Assembly (NCBI RefSeq): GCF_030400225.1
Contig: NZ_VJYB01000008.1
Location: 1-64,000 of the forward strand
Reading direction: 5' to 3'
DNA from: Lactobacillus sp. UCMA15818
GTDB lineage: Bacteria > Bacillota > Bacilli > Lactobacillales > Lactobacillaceae
DNA length: 64,000 bases
The translations under genes and the position numbers were made by a program. Below are positions 29,827 to 40,524 of the stretch, one piece after another. Each line of letters begins with the position of its first letter. Position 1 is the stretch's first letter. The notes under the pieces were generated by a model, which ran no database searches, had not been told where the DNA came from, and was given only the letters and a program-made list of their open reading frames with translations.

Positions 29827-31096
29827 ATTTTTTTTGTGGTAAATTGCTATTTATTTCGTTAATAAAGGTCTCATTATCTTTTGTCTTCTTTAAAGCCACA
29901 ATAACATGTTCAGTCTGCTTAGCAATATCACCATTCAAATCCTTGCGTAATTTCCACATAAAATTCATTTTTTCCTCAGAAAGCAGTAGCTCTTCCTTGC
30001 GCGTTCCCGATTTTTTTAAATCGACAGCTGGGAAAATACGTCTTTCTGCTAAATCTCTGGCCAATTGAATTTCCTGGTTGCCTGTTCCTTTAAACTCTTC
30101 ATATATGACATCATCCATCCTGCTGCCAGTATCAACAAGTGAAGTTGCTAAAATTGTTAAACTGCCGCCTTCTTCGATATTTCGAGCAGCTCCAAAAAAT
30201 TTCTTAGGTTTGAATAAAGCTGCCGGATCAATTCCACCTGAGAGCGTTCGTCCACTTGGAGGAACTACTAAATTATATGCTCTAGCTAATCTTGTTAATG
30301 AATCCAACAAAATGACAACATCTTGTTTATCCTCCACTAATCTCATGGCACGCTCTAAAACAAGTTCTGAAACTCTTACATGATTTTCCGGTTTCTGATC
30401 AAAAGTTGAATAAACAATCTCGCCATCTACTGTCCTTTCAAGATCTGTAACTTCTTCGGGGCGCTCATCGATTAATAATACAATCAGCTTAACTTCCGGA
30501 AAGTTTTGTGTAATTCCATTAGCAATTGCCTTCAACAAACTTGTCTTCCCAGCTTTTGGGGGTGCAACAATCAGGCCACGCTGACCAAAACCAATTGGTG
30601 CAAATAAATCTAAAATTCTGGTAGACAAGACTCCTTGCGTCGTTTCAAGCTTCAATTGTCTGGTTGGATACAAGGCCGTCAATGCAGGAAAATGGGGTCT
30701 TTCTTTTGCCTCTTCAGGATGCTTTCCATTAACACTGTCAACATGCATCATTCCGTAATAACGTTCATTTGGTTTTGGTTGTCTAACTTTCCCCGCAACT
30801 AAATCACCATTGCGTAAACCAAAGCGTCTAATTTGTGATGAGGAGATGTAAATATCTTCTTGAGATGAGCCATAGTTAATAGGACGCAAAAAACCAAAAC
30901 CATCTTGCTGAGTTGTTATATCCAGAACGCCTGACATGTAATAGAAGCCTTGTTCCTGTGCCTGCGCCCTGATAATTGCCAAAGACAGTTCTTTTTTATT
31001 CATCTGACTGTAATAAGGAATTTTAAAATCACGAGCATATGAGTAAATTTCTTTTAAATTTTTAATTTTTAAATCAACTAATGTTAGATTCTTCGT
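29825..31096 (-). CDS. rho: Transcription termination factor Rho
   Basis: A hexameric RNA helicase that terminates transcription. RNA-binding cold-shock-like domain [22 protein letters not shown]-loop [17 protein letters not shown], and [11 protein letters not shown] / [30 protein letters not shown] are all present. The first ATG in frame is at 31003, giving 392 residues and cutting into the N-terminal helical domain. The frame is open for 35 more codons and encodes a Rho-like N-terminus ([19 protein letters not shown]). It contains no ATG, GTG or TTG. An ACG at 31094-31096 lies 8 nt from SD GAGGAG (31105-31110) and would give 423 residues, the usual length. I use that start. Confidence 0.88.
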   Translation of the reverse strand, partial: TKNLTLVDLKIKNLKEIYSYARDFKIPYYSQMNKKELSLAIIRAQAQEQGFYYMSGVLDITTQQDGFGFLRPINYGSSQEDIYISSSQIRRFGLRNGDLVAGKVRQPKPNERYYGMMHVDSVNGKHPEEAKERPHFPALTALYPTRQLKLETTQGVLSTRILDLFAPIGFGQRGLIVAPPKAGKTSLLKAIANGITQNFPEVKLIVLLIDERPEEVTDLERTVDGEIVYSTFDQKPENHVRVSELVLERAMRLVEDKQDVVILLDSLTRLARAYNLVVPPSGRTLSGGIDPAALFKPKKFFGAARNIEEGGSLTILATSLVDTGSRMDDVIYEEFKGTGNQEIQLARDLAERRIFPAVDLKKSGTRKEELLLSEEKMNFMWKLRKDLNGDIAKQTEHVIVALKKTKDNETFINEINSNLPQKK

Positions 31097-31144
31097 AGTC
31101 TTTTCTCCTCAATTATCACTAATTTGCTTGTTATTATGCTTCGC

Positions 31145-32407
31145 TTATTCGTCAATTATTTTAATTTCAACATCCAAATCTCTTAGCTTCTCAATAATAC
31201 GTTCATAGCCTCGCAAAATATTATCCGCGTGTGTGATAGTCGTGACACCCTTGGACATCAGCGCCAATCCCACCAACGAGACACCTGCTCTAATCTCACT
31301 CGCTTTGACGGTTGCACCACGTAAATTATCAGAATGTCCAACAGTAATTATTCCATCACGGCTTGATATTGCAGCTCCCATTTTTTGCATTTCAGCAATG
31401 TGTTTAATACGTTCAGGATATAACGTATCAATGATTTTACTTTCTCCATTTGCTCTCATCAGCAATGGTGTTATTGGTTGTTGCAAATCTGTTGCAAATC
31501 CAGGAAAAGGTGAGGTTTTAACAGTTACCGGGCTTAAATTATCGCCGCCTTTTACGTAGATACTATCTTCATTAACTTCTAAGTAAATCCCCATTTCAAC
31601 AAGTTTAGCAATAAAGGGTTCTAAATGTTCAGTAATAACGTTCTTTACCAGTACACCATCTCCATTTGCAGCAGCAAATGCCAAATAAGTCCCCGCTTCA
31701 ATCCTATCTGGGATAATCGTATGTGTATTTGTAGCTTTTAGACTCGAAACACCTTTTATTCGGATAACATCGGTTCCTGCCCCGCGAATTTGAGCACCCA
31801 TATTATTTAAGAAAGTCGCTAAATCCACTATTTCAGGTTCTTTTGCCGCATTCTCAATAATAGTTGTACCGCTTGCTCTAACTGCAGCCAAAAGAACATT
31901 AATCGTTGCACCAACAGAAACGATATCAAAAAATATTCGTGCACCTTGTAATCCATTTTCTCCAGTTTTAATTCTTACTGCATCATTTTCTTCAACCACT
32001 TGTGCCCCAAGCGCCTTAAATCCTTTAATATGCTGATCAATTGGTCTTGGCCCAATATTGTCTCCACCAGGAAAACCAACAATTGCCTCACCAAACTTGC
32101 CTAGGAGCGCGCCCATAAAATAATAGGAAGCACGTAAACTCTTAATCGCCCCACCTGGTAATGGTACACTTTTTATTTGTGTAGGGTCTATTTCTAATTC
32201 ACCTTTATCAAATACCGATTTAACATTCATTGATTCTAGGATTAACATCAAATTATGAACATCTAAAATATCTGGGACTGAATCAAATTTAACCGGTGTA
32301 TCTGCTAAAATTGCAGCCGGTATGAGGGCAACTGTACTATTTTTTGCTCCGCCGATTGTGACCTTGCCTGACAGTTTTTGCCCTCCTCTAATAATCATTT
32401 TTTTCAT
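31145..32407 (-). CDS. murA: UDP-GlcNAc 1-carboxyvinyltransferase (MurA, MurZ type)
   Basis: Transfers enolpyruvate from PEP to UDP-GlcNAc, the first committed step of peptidoglycan synthesis. KKLSG-like start, [32 protein letters not shown] and the [17 protein letters not shown] region define it. The catalytic-loop residue (Cys115 in E. coli) is Asp here: [13 protein letters not shown] at residue 116 (codon 32060-32062). Such enzymes are active but not alkylated by fosfomycin. The open frame begins at a GTG inside the SD; ATG at 32407 is chosen, giving 420 residues. Upstream of rho in the usual order. Confidence 0.93.
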   Translation of the reverse strand: MKKMIIRGGQKLSGKVTIGGAKNSTVALIPAAILADTPVKFDSVPDILDVHNLMLILESMNVKSVFDKGELEIDPTQIKSVPLPGGAIKSLRASYYFMGALLGKFGEAIVGFPGGDNIGPRPIDQHIKGFKALGAQVVEENDAVRIKTGENGLQGARIFFDIVSVGATINVLLAAVRASGTTIIENAAKEPEIVDLATFLNNMGAQIRGAGTDVIRIKGVSSLKATNTHTIIPDRIEAGTYLAFAAANGDGVLVKNVITEHLEPFIAKLVEMGIYLEVNEDSIYVKGGDNLSPVTVKTSPFPGFATDLQQPITPLLMRANGESKIIDTLYPERIKHIAEMQKMGAAISSRDGIITVGHSDNLRGATVKASEIRAGVSLVGLALMSKGVTTITHADNILRGYERIIEKLRDLDVEIKIIDE

Positions 32408-32425
32408 TTTTTTTAAAATCTCCAC

Positions 32426-32692
32426 TCGATTATCAAGTCAATATAATATAATACGCAATTAGATGCCTCCGTATTTTTGGTACTACAATATTTGGCACAA
32501 AAAGCATCTCTTTTCATATTACAAGATAGGCAGACAGGTTTCAATTAAAAAAGGCTTAATTTAAGAAATTTATTTTCCTATCCTTCGAAAAAAATAATTA
32601 GTTCTCATTTTACACATCGTACTTGTTTCTTTGACTATCTTAATTACATAAAAATTTAATTTCAGAAGTCATATAATTATTTTCACATATTG
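32426..32692. other. Intergenic, murA 5' region
   Basis: A/T-rich region between the murA start and the pyrG terminator. A stretch TATTATATTATATTGAC on the minus strand near 32,440 could hold the murA -10, but a convincing -35 was not found. No ORF with SD, no strong repeat. Confidence 0.35.
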
Positions 32693-32745
32693 CAAAAAAA
32701 CAAGTGATTACCTTAAATAACAACTCTACGATAATCACTTGTCTT
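32693..32745 (-). terminator. pyrG terminator
   Basis: On the minus strand ACAAGTGATTA (about 32,734-32,744) pairs with TAATCACTTGT (32,700-32,710), followed by a run of seven T. It lies about 25 bases past the pyrG stop codon. Confidence 0.8.
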
Positions 32746-32769
32746 ACACTATTTTAATTACTAAAATTT

Positions 32770-34416
<1,647 letters not shown>

Positions 34417-34419
34417 CTA

Positions 34420-34510
34420 TAAAAAATAAAATAACAAGCTCCCTATTCTGATGAATAGGGAGCTTGTATAATTACCGTCCAATGACTCCACACAAAAGTA
34501 TGAAGTGCCC
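34420..34510 (-). promoter_or_regulatory. pyrG CTP-sensing attenuator leader
   Basis: The predicted transcript starts GGGCAC (34510 downward) and contains a perfect 15 bp hairpin (34434-34467) whose 5' arm reads AGCTCCCTATTC, followed by a T-rich tail. This is the layout of the Bacillus-type pyrG attenuator. When CTP is low, polymerase stutters at the initial G run, and the added G pair with the pyrimidine-rich 5' arm so the terminator fails. The mechanism is inferred from the GGGC start and the CUCCCU arm. Confidence 0.8.
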
Positions 34511-34517
34511 AACAAAG

Positions 34518-34546
34518 ATTGTACCCAAAAATAATTAACTAGTCAA
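34518..34546 (-). promoter_or_regulatory. pyrG promoter
   Basis: TTGACT (34541-34546), 17 nt, TACAAT (34518-34523), then 7 nt to the GGGC initiation site. The promoter lies just after the rpoE stop codon (34557). Confidence 0.85.
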
Positions 34547-34556
34547 GACCTAGTAA

Positions 34557-35135
34557 CTATAATTCGTCATCGTCTTCAATATCATCTGACATCTCGGTTA
34601 ACTGACCTTCAATTCCATCAGGCAAGTCCTCTTCATCCTCATCCGCATCATCAATATCATTCAAATCTTTGCTATATTCTTTAAGTTCAGTATTATCGTC
34701 CTCGTTCGTATAATCAGTATCCAAATCGTCATCTTCTGGATCATCATTATAATCGATGACGTCATCATCTTCACTTGCATCAGCCATAAACGCATTGACC
34801 TTCTTGCGTTTTTTACTCTTTGGCTTGTCAGTCTCTTCATCTTCAGTATGAACAACTGCCTCGTCAATAGAATCATACGGATACCATGAACGCAAGCCCC
34901 AAAGATTGTCACCCAAAGAAATAAAGCTACCATCTACATTTAAGTCAGTGTAAAATTGTGAGAGTCTTTCTCTGATTTCTTCATCGCTCTTGCCAAGATA
35001 TTCTTGCACAGCATTCACCAAATCGGCAAAAGGAGTAACATCCCCTCGTTGACTTAAAATCGTATGTGCAACTTCAATCAATGATAGTTCGCTTCTGTTA
35101 GCATCCTTGAATTTTTCTAGCTCCAAACGGTACAC
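34557..35135 (-). CDS. rpoE: RNA polymerase delta subunit
   Basis: A 192-residue protein with an N-terminal HARE-HTH fold (residues 1-90, [40 protein letters not shown]) and a very acidic C-terminal tail rich in Asp and Glu. In Firmicutes it promotes RNA polymerase recycling and selectivity for the initiating nucleotide. It lies upstream of pyrG as in Bacillus. DUF1934 gene is 34 bp upstream. Confidence 0.94.
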   Translation of the reverse strand: MYRLELEKFKDANRSELSLIEVAHTILSQRGDVTPFADLVNAVQEYLGKSDEEIRERLSQFYTDLNVDGSFISLGDNLWGLRSWYPYDSIDEAVVHTEDEETDKPKSKKRKKVNAFMADASEDDDVIDYNDDPEDDDLDTDYTNEDDNTELKEYSKDLNDIDDADEDEEDLPDGIEGQLTEMSDDIEDDDEL

Positions 35136-35169
35136 GTCCCTTCTACAGTCTAAATATTATCATACATTC

Positions 35170-35598
35170 TTATCCAGTAAATTGCAATCTTATTTTGTAC
35201 TCTCCAAGAAGTTTGCTACCACTGTACAGCAGGTAGTCAACGCGTACTGCTCCCGCCAAAGGCAGATCACTAATATTGACATTTAATGATGGTGTGACCG
35301 TTTCAATCGGAATCTCACCATATGGTGTTCGATAAGTAGCCGATATTCTTTTATTATCTTCAAAAAAGAGCTGCGTCCGCATTGTCTTACTTTTACGTGT
35401 CAATTGAATACTACCATCATTATTGATCTTAAAGGTCACAACCGCAGTCTCATTGTTATCGTCTTCAGTGTACCGCAGATAAATTGAATTCCCCATCTGA
35501 AATAAGCGACCCTCAAATTTACGATTATATTTACTGACTGTGCCCTCTTGCTTGGTGAAAGTTTGGAGTGTTATTAAAATAGCTGTCCCATTACTCAA
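35170..35598 (-). CDS. DUF1934 beta-barrel protein (YwiB-like)
   Basis: A 142-residue protein in the DUF1934/YwiB family: short alternating beta segments, with GRLFQMGNSIYLRYTED early, RTQLFFEDNKRISATYRTPYGEIPIET in the middle and LPLAGAVRVDYLLYSGSKLLGEYKIRLQF at the end. The fold is lipocalin-like and its function is unknown. The start is TTG with an AAGGGATG SD. It sits upstream of rpoE, the usual lactobacillus position. Confidence 0.82.
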   Translation of the reverse strand: MSNGTAILITLQTFTKQEGTVSKYNRKFEGRLFQMGNSIYLRYTEDDNNETAVVTFKINNDGSIQLTRKSKTMRTQLFFEDNKRISATYRTPYGEIPIETVTPSLNVNISDLPLAGAVRVDYLLYSGSKLLGEYKIRLQFTG

Positions 35599-35789
35599 AA
35601 AATCATCCCTTTTGTCATCGTATTATATCATTTTTCTAAGTCATCCATCATAAACTTACCATTGTGTAATGGGCAAGAAATATTATAATAAGTTATAATT
35701 AATATAATTGATTTATCAGTGCATATCAATATAGGAGTTGATTAGTTATCACTGTTTATACAAGTAAGAAATTAAAGAGAGAAAAAGTT

Positions 35790-37112
35790 TTGCGCGATCC
35801 AATTCACAGTTACATCTATGTCCAGCACCAAGTAATTTTGGACCTTATCAACACACGTGAATTTCAGCGGTTACGCAGAATTCGTCAATTAGGAACCGCA
35901 AGCAGTACTTTCCACGGTGCAGAACATTCCCGCTTTACTCATTCAGTTGGTGTATACGAAATTACCCGCCAAATCTGCGATAACTTCCAGCGAAACTATC
36001 CTTCAAAAAACCCAAGTGATGGTCTTTGGAACGATGATGAGCGCTTAGTTGCTTTGTGTGCCGCGTTGCTCCACGATATTGGTCACGGTCCGTATTCGCA
36101 TACTTTTGAACATATTTTTGGAACTAATCATGAAGATGTTACCGTTGATATTCTAACCTCGTCTTCTACTGAAGTTAACAAAGTTTTACGAGAAGTTGCC
36201 CCTGATTTCCCGGAAAAAGTCGCGAGTGTAATTCAAAAAACCTATCCTAACCCGCAAGTTGTTCAGATGATTTCAAGTCAAATTGACGCCGATCGGATGG
36301 ACTATCTTCTCAGGGACTCGTATTATACAGGTACTAATTATGGTACCTTTGATTTGCGCAGAATCTTGCGTGTCATGCGCCCGTACAAGAATGGTATTAC
36401 ATTTCATATCAGCGGAATGCATGCAGTCGAAGATTACATCGTAAGTCGCTTTCAGATGTACCAACAGGTTTATTTTCATCCGGTCTCACGCTCCATGGAA
36501 GTAATTTTGAATAGATTGTTGCAACGGGCAAAGTTTCTATTTGAAAACAACCAGTTATTGCAAGAAAATCCGCCGCAACTGCTGCTGCCTTTTTTTGAAA
36601 ATAATTTTTCTGTTGAAGATTACATTCGTCTGGATGATGGAGTTTTAAACACTTATTTTATCCAATGGTCTATGAGTACCGACAAAATACTAAGCGATTT
36701 GGCTAGTCGCTTCTTGAACCGCAAGCCATTAAAGTCTGCACGTTTTTCTACTGTTACTAGCCACCAGCTTCCTAAGTTGCGCGAACTGGTTACTGCTGCA
36801 GGGTATAATTCAACTTATTATACTGCAACCAATGATAGCTTTGATTTGCCTTATGATGTGTACGCACCTCATCAAAGTAAAAAAATAACACAGATCGAAT
36901 TATATCAAGATGATGGCTCACTAATTGAGCTTTCAGAAGTTAGCAAGCTCGTTGCTGCAATTACCGGAGAGTTTTCTGGTGATGAGCGTTTCTTCTTTCC
37001 AAAAGAAATGCTGACATCTTCAAAACAAATTGATTTGTTTGCACCAATTTATGAGCAATTTCAAGGATATCTAAAAAATGGCTGGTTAATTGAGAAAAAG
37101 AATAACTACTAG
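35790..37112 (+). CDS. HD-domain phosphohydrolase (YwfO-like)
   Basis: A 440-residue cytosolic protein of the dNTPase/SAMHD1-like HD family. Metal ligands are seen in HGAEHSRFTHSVGVYEI, LLHDIGHGPYSHTFEH and SQIDADRMDYLLRDSYYTG. The annotated TTG follows a weak SD. The frame is open 15 codons further up with a family-like KLKREKVLRDPIH, and a good SD (AGGAG, 35733-35737), but the best-placed codon is GTT (35745). The true start is therefore uncertain. Divergent from DUF1934-rpoE. Confidence 0.85.
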   Translation: MRDPIHSYIYVQHQVILDLINTREFQRLRRIRQLGTASSTFHGAEHSRFTHSVGVYEITRQICDNFQRNYPSKNPSDGLWNDDERLVALCAALLHDIGHGPYSHTFEHIFGTNHEDVTVDILTSSSTEVNKVLREVAPDFPEKVASVIQKTYPNPQVVQMISSQIDADRMDYLLRDSYYTGTNYGTFDLRRILRVMRPYKNGITFHISGMHAVEDYIVSRFQMYQQVYFHPVSRSMEVILNRLLQRAKFLFENNQLLQENPPQLLLPFFENNFSVEDYIRLDDGVLNTYFIQWSMSTDKILSDLASRFLNRKPLKSARFSTVTSHQLPKLRELVTAAGYNSTYYTATNDSFDLPYDVYAPHQSKKITQIELYQDDGSLIELSEVSKLVAAITGEFSGDERFFFPKEMLTSSKQIDLFAPIYEQFQGYLKNGWLIEKKNNY

Positions 37113-37213
37113 AATGAAAGTAATCTGTGTTGGCGAAATCCGAATCAAGCAGGGAATTTTAGTGCTTAGAAAAACTTATATATAGTCAGAAAAAAGAGCA
37201 GATTATAATGAAG

Positions 37214-37350
37214 AACAAGGAGCTGGGCTAAAAGTTAACTTTTAGCCCAGCTCCTTGTTTATTACGAATAAACGTGTTTCATGGGTCAAAATTCTCCATT
37301 TAACTCCGACTTACTCATAGCAAAACACTCGCTAAGTTCATAATTTCTTA
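37214..37350 (+). repeat. Two-hairpin repeat, copy D (perfect first hairpin)
   Basis: The first hairpin is a perfect 46-base palindrome (37214-37259) centred on GTTAAC: arms AACAAGGAGCTGGGCTAAAA / TTTTAGCCCAGCTCCTTGTT. It is followed by TATTACGAATAAACGTGTTTCAT, GTCAAAATTCTCC, ACTTACTCATAGC and a decayed end. It lies between the HD gene (plus) and the 97-residue gene (minus), and can terminate both. Confidence 0.85.
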
Positions 37351-37411
37351 TTAATACTAACTCTTTGCCATCTTTGAACTTTTTTACAAAGTCTGGACAC
37401 TTTCTTATTTA

Positions 37412-37705
37412 TTATAATATCATAAAATTATTATTTTCTTGTCCTTTAAGCTGCTTCACTAATTTCAGGCCATCCTTAGTTAGAGCTCCAGGAGCTAAGT
37501 TCACAAAACTATCTCCAACCCTTCTAGGACTTTTCGTAATTATCTTCGCTGTAAAAAGTAGTAGCTCAATGGTTGCTAACTCCTGTATTCCAATGCCATT
37601 TAAAACTGCAAAGTCAATCACCTGATATTCTTTGAGCTCCCCCCCAACTCTAGCAAAAGTCGCCAAGAATTCTAAGAAATCAACCACAAATCCATAGTCT
37701 ATCAA
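37412..37705 (-). CDS. Small unknown protein
   Basis: A 97-residue protein starting at TTG 37705 with a strong SD (GGAGG, 7 nt); the open frame reaches 37741 but the SD lies inside that extension. The sequence contains an internal IELLLFTAKIITKSPRR and ends KQLKGQENNNFMIL. No membrane segment is convincing. It follows the 141-residue gene closely on the same strand and probably shares its transcript. Family not recognised. Confidence 0.6.
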   Translation of the reverse strand: MIDYGFVVDFLEFLATFARVGGELKEYQVIDFAVLNGIGIQELATIELLLFTAKIITKSPRRVGDSFVNLAPGALTKDGLKLVKQLKGQENNNFMIL

Positions 37706-37748
37706 TATTCTTCCTCCTCGTAATATATGTTTATAAGCCATTGGCTAT

Positions 37749-38153
37749 CTATACTTTAAAAAGATAACATTTATCAATGTTTAAAATATTGGCCTTCTTA
37801 ATTTTTATTTGCCTGCACATGTCTGGTTCTTCATTTATTTTTTTTTCGAAAATTTTTAATACAGCAATCATTTTCTCTAACTGTAATACTTGTTCTTTAA
37901 TTTTTCGTTTCTTTTTCAAGCTGTCAAGTTCACTCGTGATTGATTCCGAGCGGAGAATATAATTTAGTATTTTTTGATATCTCATCAATGCAAATTTAAT
38001 ATTTAAAGTAGAGGAGATTGTTTTAAAGTTTTCTGGATCTTGACAATTTTCAAGTAAATCAAAGAGTTCAAGATAATGCCATAATTTTATGGTATAGTTC
38101 CCGTAATGTCGTTCAAAAGCTTGTTCTTCATTTCTTATATCACTCATTTTCAA
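37749..38153 (-). CDS. Small unknown coiled-coil protein
   Basis: About 134 residues; likely start TTG 38153 or ATG 38147 (MSDIRNEEQAF) behind SD GAGGAG. Rich in Lys, Glu and Leu, with a probable coiled coil (ITSELDSLKKKRKIKEQVLQLEKMIAVLKIFEKKINEE). The short gap to the 97-residue gene suggests a two-gene unit. I do not recognise it. Confidence 0.55.
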   Translation of the reverse strand: MKMSDIRNEEQAFERHYGNYTIKLWHYLELFDLLENCQDPENFKTISSTLNIKFALMRYQKILNYILRSESITSELDSLKKKRKIKEQVLQLEKMIAVLKIFEKKINEEPDMCRQIKIKKANILNIDKCYLFKV

Positions 38154-38319
38154 TAACGCTCTCCTCAAAATCAAGTAATTTATTACATATAAAAGTGTAC
38201 TATTATCTTGAAAACAAGGGGTTTTTATTTTTTCTACAAAAGCAAAAAAAAGAAACCGTCTATGAAATATATGCAGTTAACACAAATTTCAATACAGCTT
38301 CTTTTTTATTGTTTAATAC

Positions 38320-38700
38320 TTATACGGTAATGATAATAGATAATACTATATATGTGACTCCGATAATTAAAGCGCTTTTGCCAAATTTGCTAAAACGTAT
38401 CGGTTGGTTCTTAATACTCCCAACTTCACGTACATTTATTTTTGCTTGCTGGTACTCGTCATCAGTCTCGCCTTTTTTCTTATGTTTAAACCAGCCAGCC
38501 AATAAATGTGCACCTAACAAAATATCTATAATCATTAGGCAAATAGCAATCAATCCTACCAAAAATAAAATGTTGGAAATCAAAACCCTGTCTATACCAA
38601 TAATGTTTGCAATTACTAACATAATTCCAACTATCTGAATAGCTGTAACACTTTTAAAATAATATTTTTGCTTGATTCGCTCCATCCTGTTTCCATCCAC
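38320..38700 (-). CDS. Small membrane protein
   Basis: A 126-residue protein with three hydrophobic segments (about 18-36, 40-64 and 108-126) and a basic/acidic loop (KHKKKGETDDEYQQAKINVREVG). Its GTG start overlaps the stop of the lipoprotein gene region, with an ATG five codons later as an alternative. It follows the lipoprotein gene directly, so the two are probably co-translated. No family recognised. Confidence 0.6.
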   Translation of the reverse strand: MDGNRMERIKQKYYFKSVTAIQIVGIMLVIANIIGIDRVLISNILFLVGLIAICLMIIDILLGAHLLAGWFKHKKKGETDDEYQQAKINVREVGSIKNQPIRFSKFGKSALIIGVTYIVLSIIITV

Positions 38701-39675
38701 CTAATTAATATTTGTATATTCACCCGTGATTTCATCAGCTTTTTGAACTTTCCCAGTTGTATAATTGTACTTGTACATGCCCTTTAGATTAGAAACATCT
38801 ACATTGTCCGGACTAGTGTGTCTGATTTCAATCTGGTATGTGTCATCGTCTAATTTCATAACATAATATTGATCCCCTGCCTCTTGTGGAAGTCCAGTTA
38901 CTGCCCGAAACTTGGTTAAAATTTGCGAATCAGACAATCCCGCTACTACTGATGAAACCTGGCTGTTTGTTGCACTACTAATCGAACTTCCAGTCTGACT
39001 GGCATAAGTTGAACTAACAATCTTGGAGCTGCGTGCATTGGTATAGCCACTTGTCGTTGTTGCCTGACTAGTTGATTCAGCTTGAGATGCTGTACTTTGG
39101 TTCTGTGCAGCTGCTATTTTTTGCTGATAACTCTTTGCTTTCTCCTGATAGGAAGCCACAGCTTGGTACTTACTAGACAATGCCATTAATGTTTGGTAGC
39201 TTCCCCCAGCTTCAGAATACTTTCCAGCATTGTAATATGCTACTGTTTCATTATAATAAATTTTAGCAAGTTTAACGGCTTGATACTCACGCTGTACAAC
39301 ATCAATTTGTTTAACTAGTTTGTCTGGCTCTTTAACTTTAGCTAGCTGCTGTAACTTTTTCTTTGCCTTTGCTAATTTATTCTCAGTTACTGCTCTCTTG
39401 GCAGACAGTAACCTACCAAGATTATTATATAGTACCTTAATTTTTTTGTTCTCGGCGTTCTTTGCAATTACTTTTTCTAACTCACTATATGCCTGTTGCG
39501 GCGTTCCCTTATCAAGATACTTCAACGCCTCCGTATAGTGAGACTTGACCTGCTTTGTTGTCATTGAAGAACTACTGCTGCTATTATTGCTGTTACCTGC
39601 AGAACATCCAACTGCTACAATTGCTAACAAAGTCAATGATACTCCCCAAAAGGTCTTTTTCAATCGTGTCTTCAT
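38701..39675 (-). CDS. Putative lipoprotein with helical repeats
   Basis: A 324-residue exported protein with a signal peptide ending in a lipobox (LLAIVAVGC, Cys 24), then a Ser/Asn linker. Residues 45-190 are helical with TPR-like repeats (YTEALKYLDKGTPQQAYSELEKV, YYNAGKYSEAGGSYQTL). A Ser/Thr/Gln-rich linker leads to a C-terminal domain with TGLPQEAGDQYYVMKLDDDTYQIEIRH. It is surface-anchored; the function is unknown. Confidence 0.75.
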   Translation of the reverse strand: MKTRLKKTFWGVSLTLLAIVAVGCSAGNSNNSSSSSSMTTKQVKSHYTEALKYLDKGTPQQAYSELEKVIAKNAENKKIKVLYNNLGRLLSAKRAVTENKLAKAKKKLQQLAKVKEPDKLVKQIDVVQREYQAVKLAKIYYNETVAYYNAGKYSEAGGSYQTLMALSSKYQAVASYQEKAKSYQQKIAAAQNQSTASQAESTSQATTTSGYTNARSSKIVSSTYASQTGSSISSATNSQVSSVVAGLSDSQILTKFRAVTGLPQEAGDQYYVMKLDDDTYQIEIRHTSPDNVDVSNLKGMYKYNYTTGKVQKADEITGEYTNIN

Positions 39676-39756
39676 AATTGCTGCCTCCCTACTAAATATT
39701 AATTATTCCCTTCACAAAATTATAACATGGCATGTATCGTTTAGTATCCAACTAGT

Positions 39757-40524
39757 CTATGATTTCTTTGGATTATTTATTTTATTTGTTTTAAAAACTG
39801 TCATTTCAATTGTGACCCAGATGACTAACACAACTGAAATTGCTGCATAGACTACCAACATTGTTTCGCTTGCAAAAATCTTTGAATTTGCGTAATAGCC
39901 AAAACTTGCATCTAATTTTGAAATCAAGATGAATAGTGCAAGATTACCTCCAAACATACCAAAGAATAAAGTATTAAATGTCATTCCCATAATTTGCAAT
40001 CCAATATTTCTACCACTTGTTCGTAATTCTTGCGCTGTTTTGCCACCTCCCTGTTCAATTATTTCCTCCATTCCACTTGCGACGGCAATTGCAGCCTCCG
40101 CAATCGCACCAAGTGTACTCAAGATTGTCGTTGCAATCGCAATCGAAGCAAAATTAACACCAATCGCAAGATTGAAAGCCTCGATTTCTTCTGACTGTTC
40201 ATTGCTGAATCCATATATCTGCATCAAATAATTCATCGGAATAATTAGCAACAACATTACTGCTAAAACAAGTAATGTTGATAAAAAAGCCGTATTGGTC
40301 TGTGACTCATTATTATTTCCAACATAGATAATAATTGCAAGAATTGATACCCCTGTAAACATCATTACAAAAATAGGTGGAAACCCACCAGCTATCAAGA
40401 TGACCGTCAAAAAGAGTAACCCAAAATTAATAATTAACGTAAAAAAAGCCGCTAAACCTCTTCTTCCACCGCTCAAAATCAGCAGCACAGCCAAAACAAC
40501 TATTAAAACGATGATTGTATTCAT
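39757..40524 (-). CDS. YibE/F family membrane protein (second)
   Basis: About 255 residues and seven or so membrane segments; LSTLGAIAEAAIAVASGMEEI and GRNIGLQIMGMTFNTLFFGMFG fit the YibE/F family. Start ATG 40524 has SD GGAG 6 nt upstream; the open frame begins at a TTG eight codons earlier. It overlaps the last part of the preceding YibE/F gene. The transport role is unproven. Confidence 0.78.
   Translation of the reverse strand: MNTIIVLIVVLAVLLILSGGRRGLAAFFTLIINFGLLFLTVILIAGGFPPIFVMMFTGVSILAIIIYVGNNNESQTNTAFLSTLLVLAVMLLLIIPMNYLMQIYGFSNEQSEEIEAFNLAIGVNFASIAIATTILSTLGAIAEAAIAVASGMEEIIEQGGGKTAQELRTSGRNIGLQIMGMTFNTLFFGMFGGNLALFILISKLDASFGYYANSKIFASETMLVVYAAISVVLVIWVTIEMTVFKTNKINNPKKS

Noticed and set aside
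37365-37625. Plus-strand frame of 86 codons opposite the 97-residue gene
   Set aside because: The minus-strand frame has a strong SD and start; the plus-strand one has none and begins in T-rich sequence.
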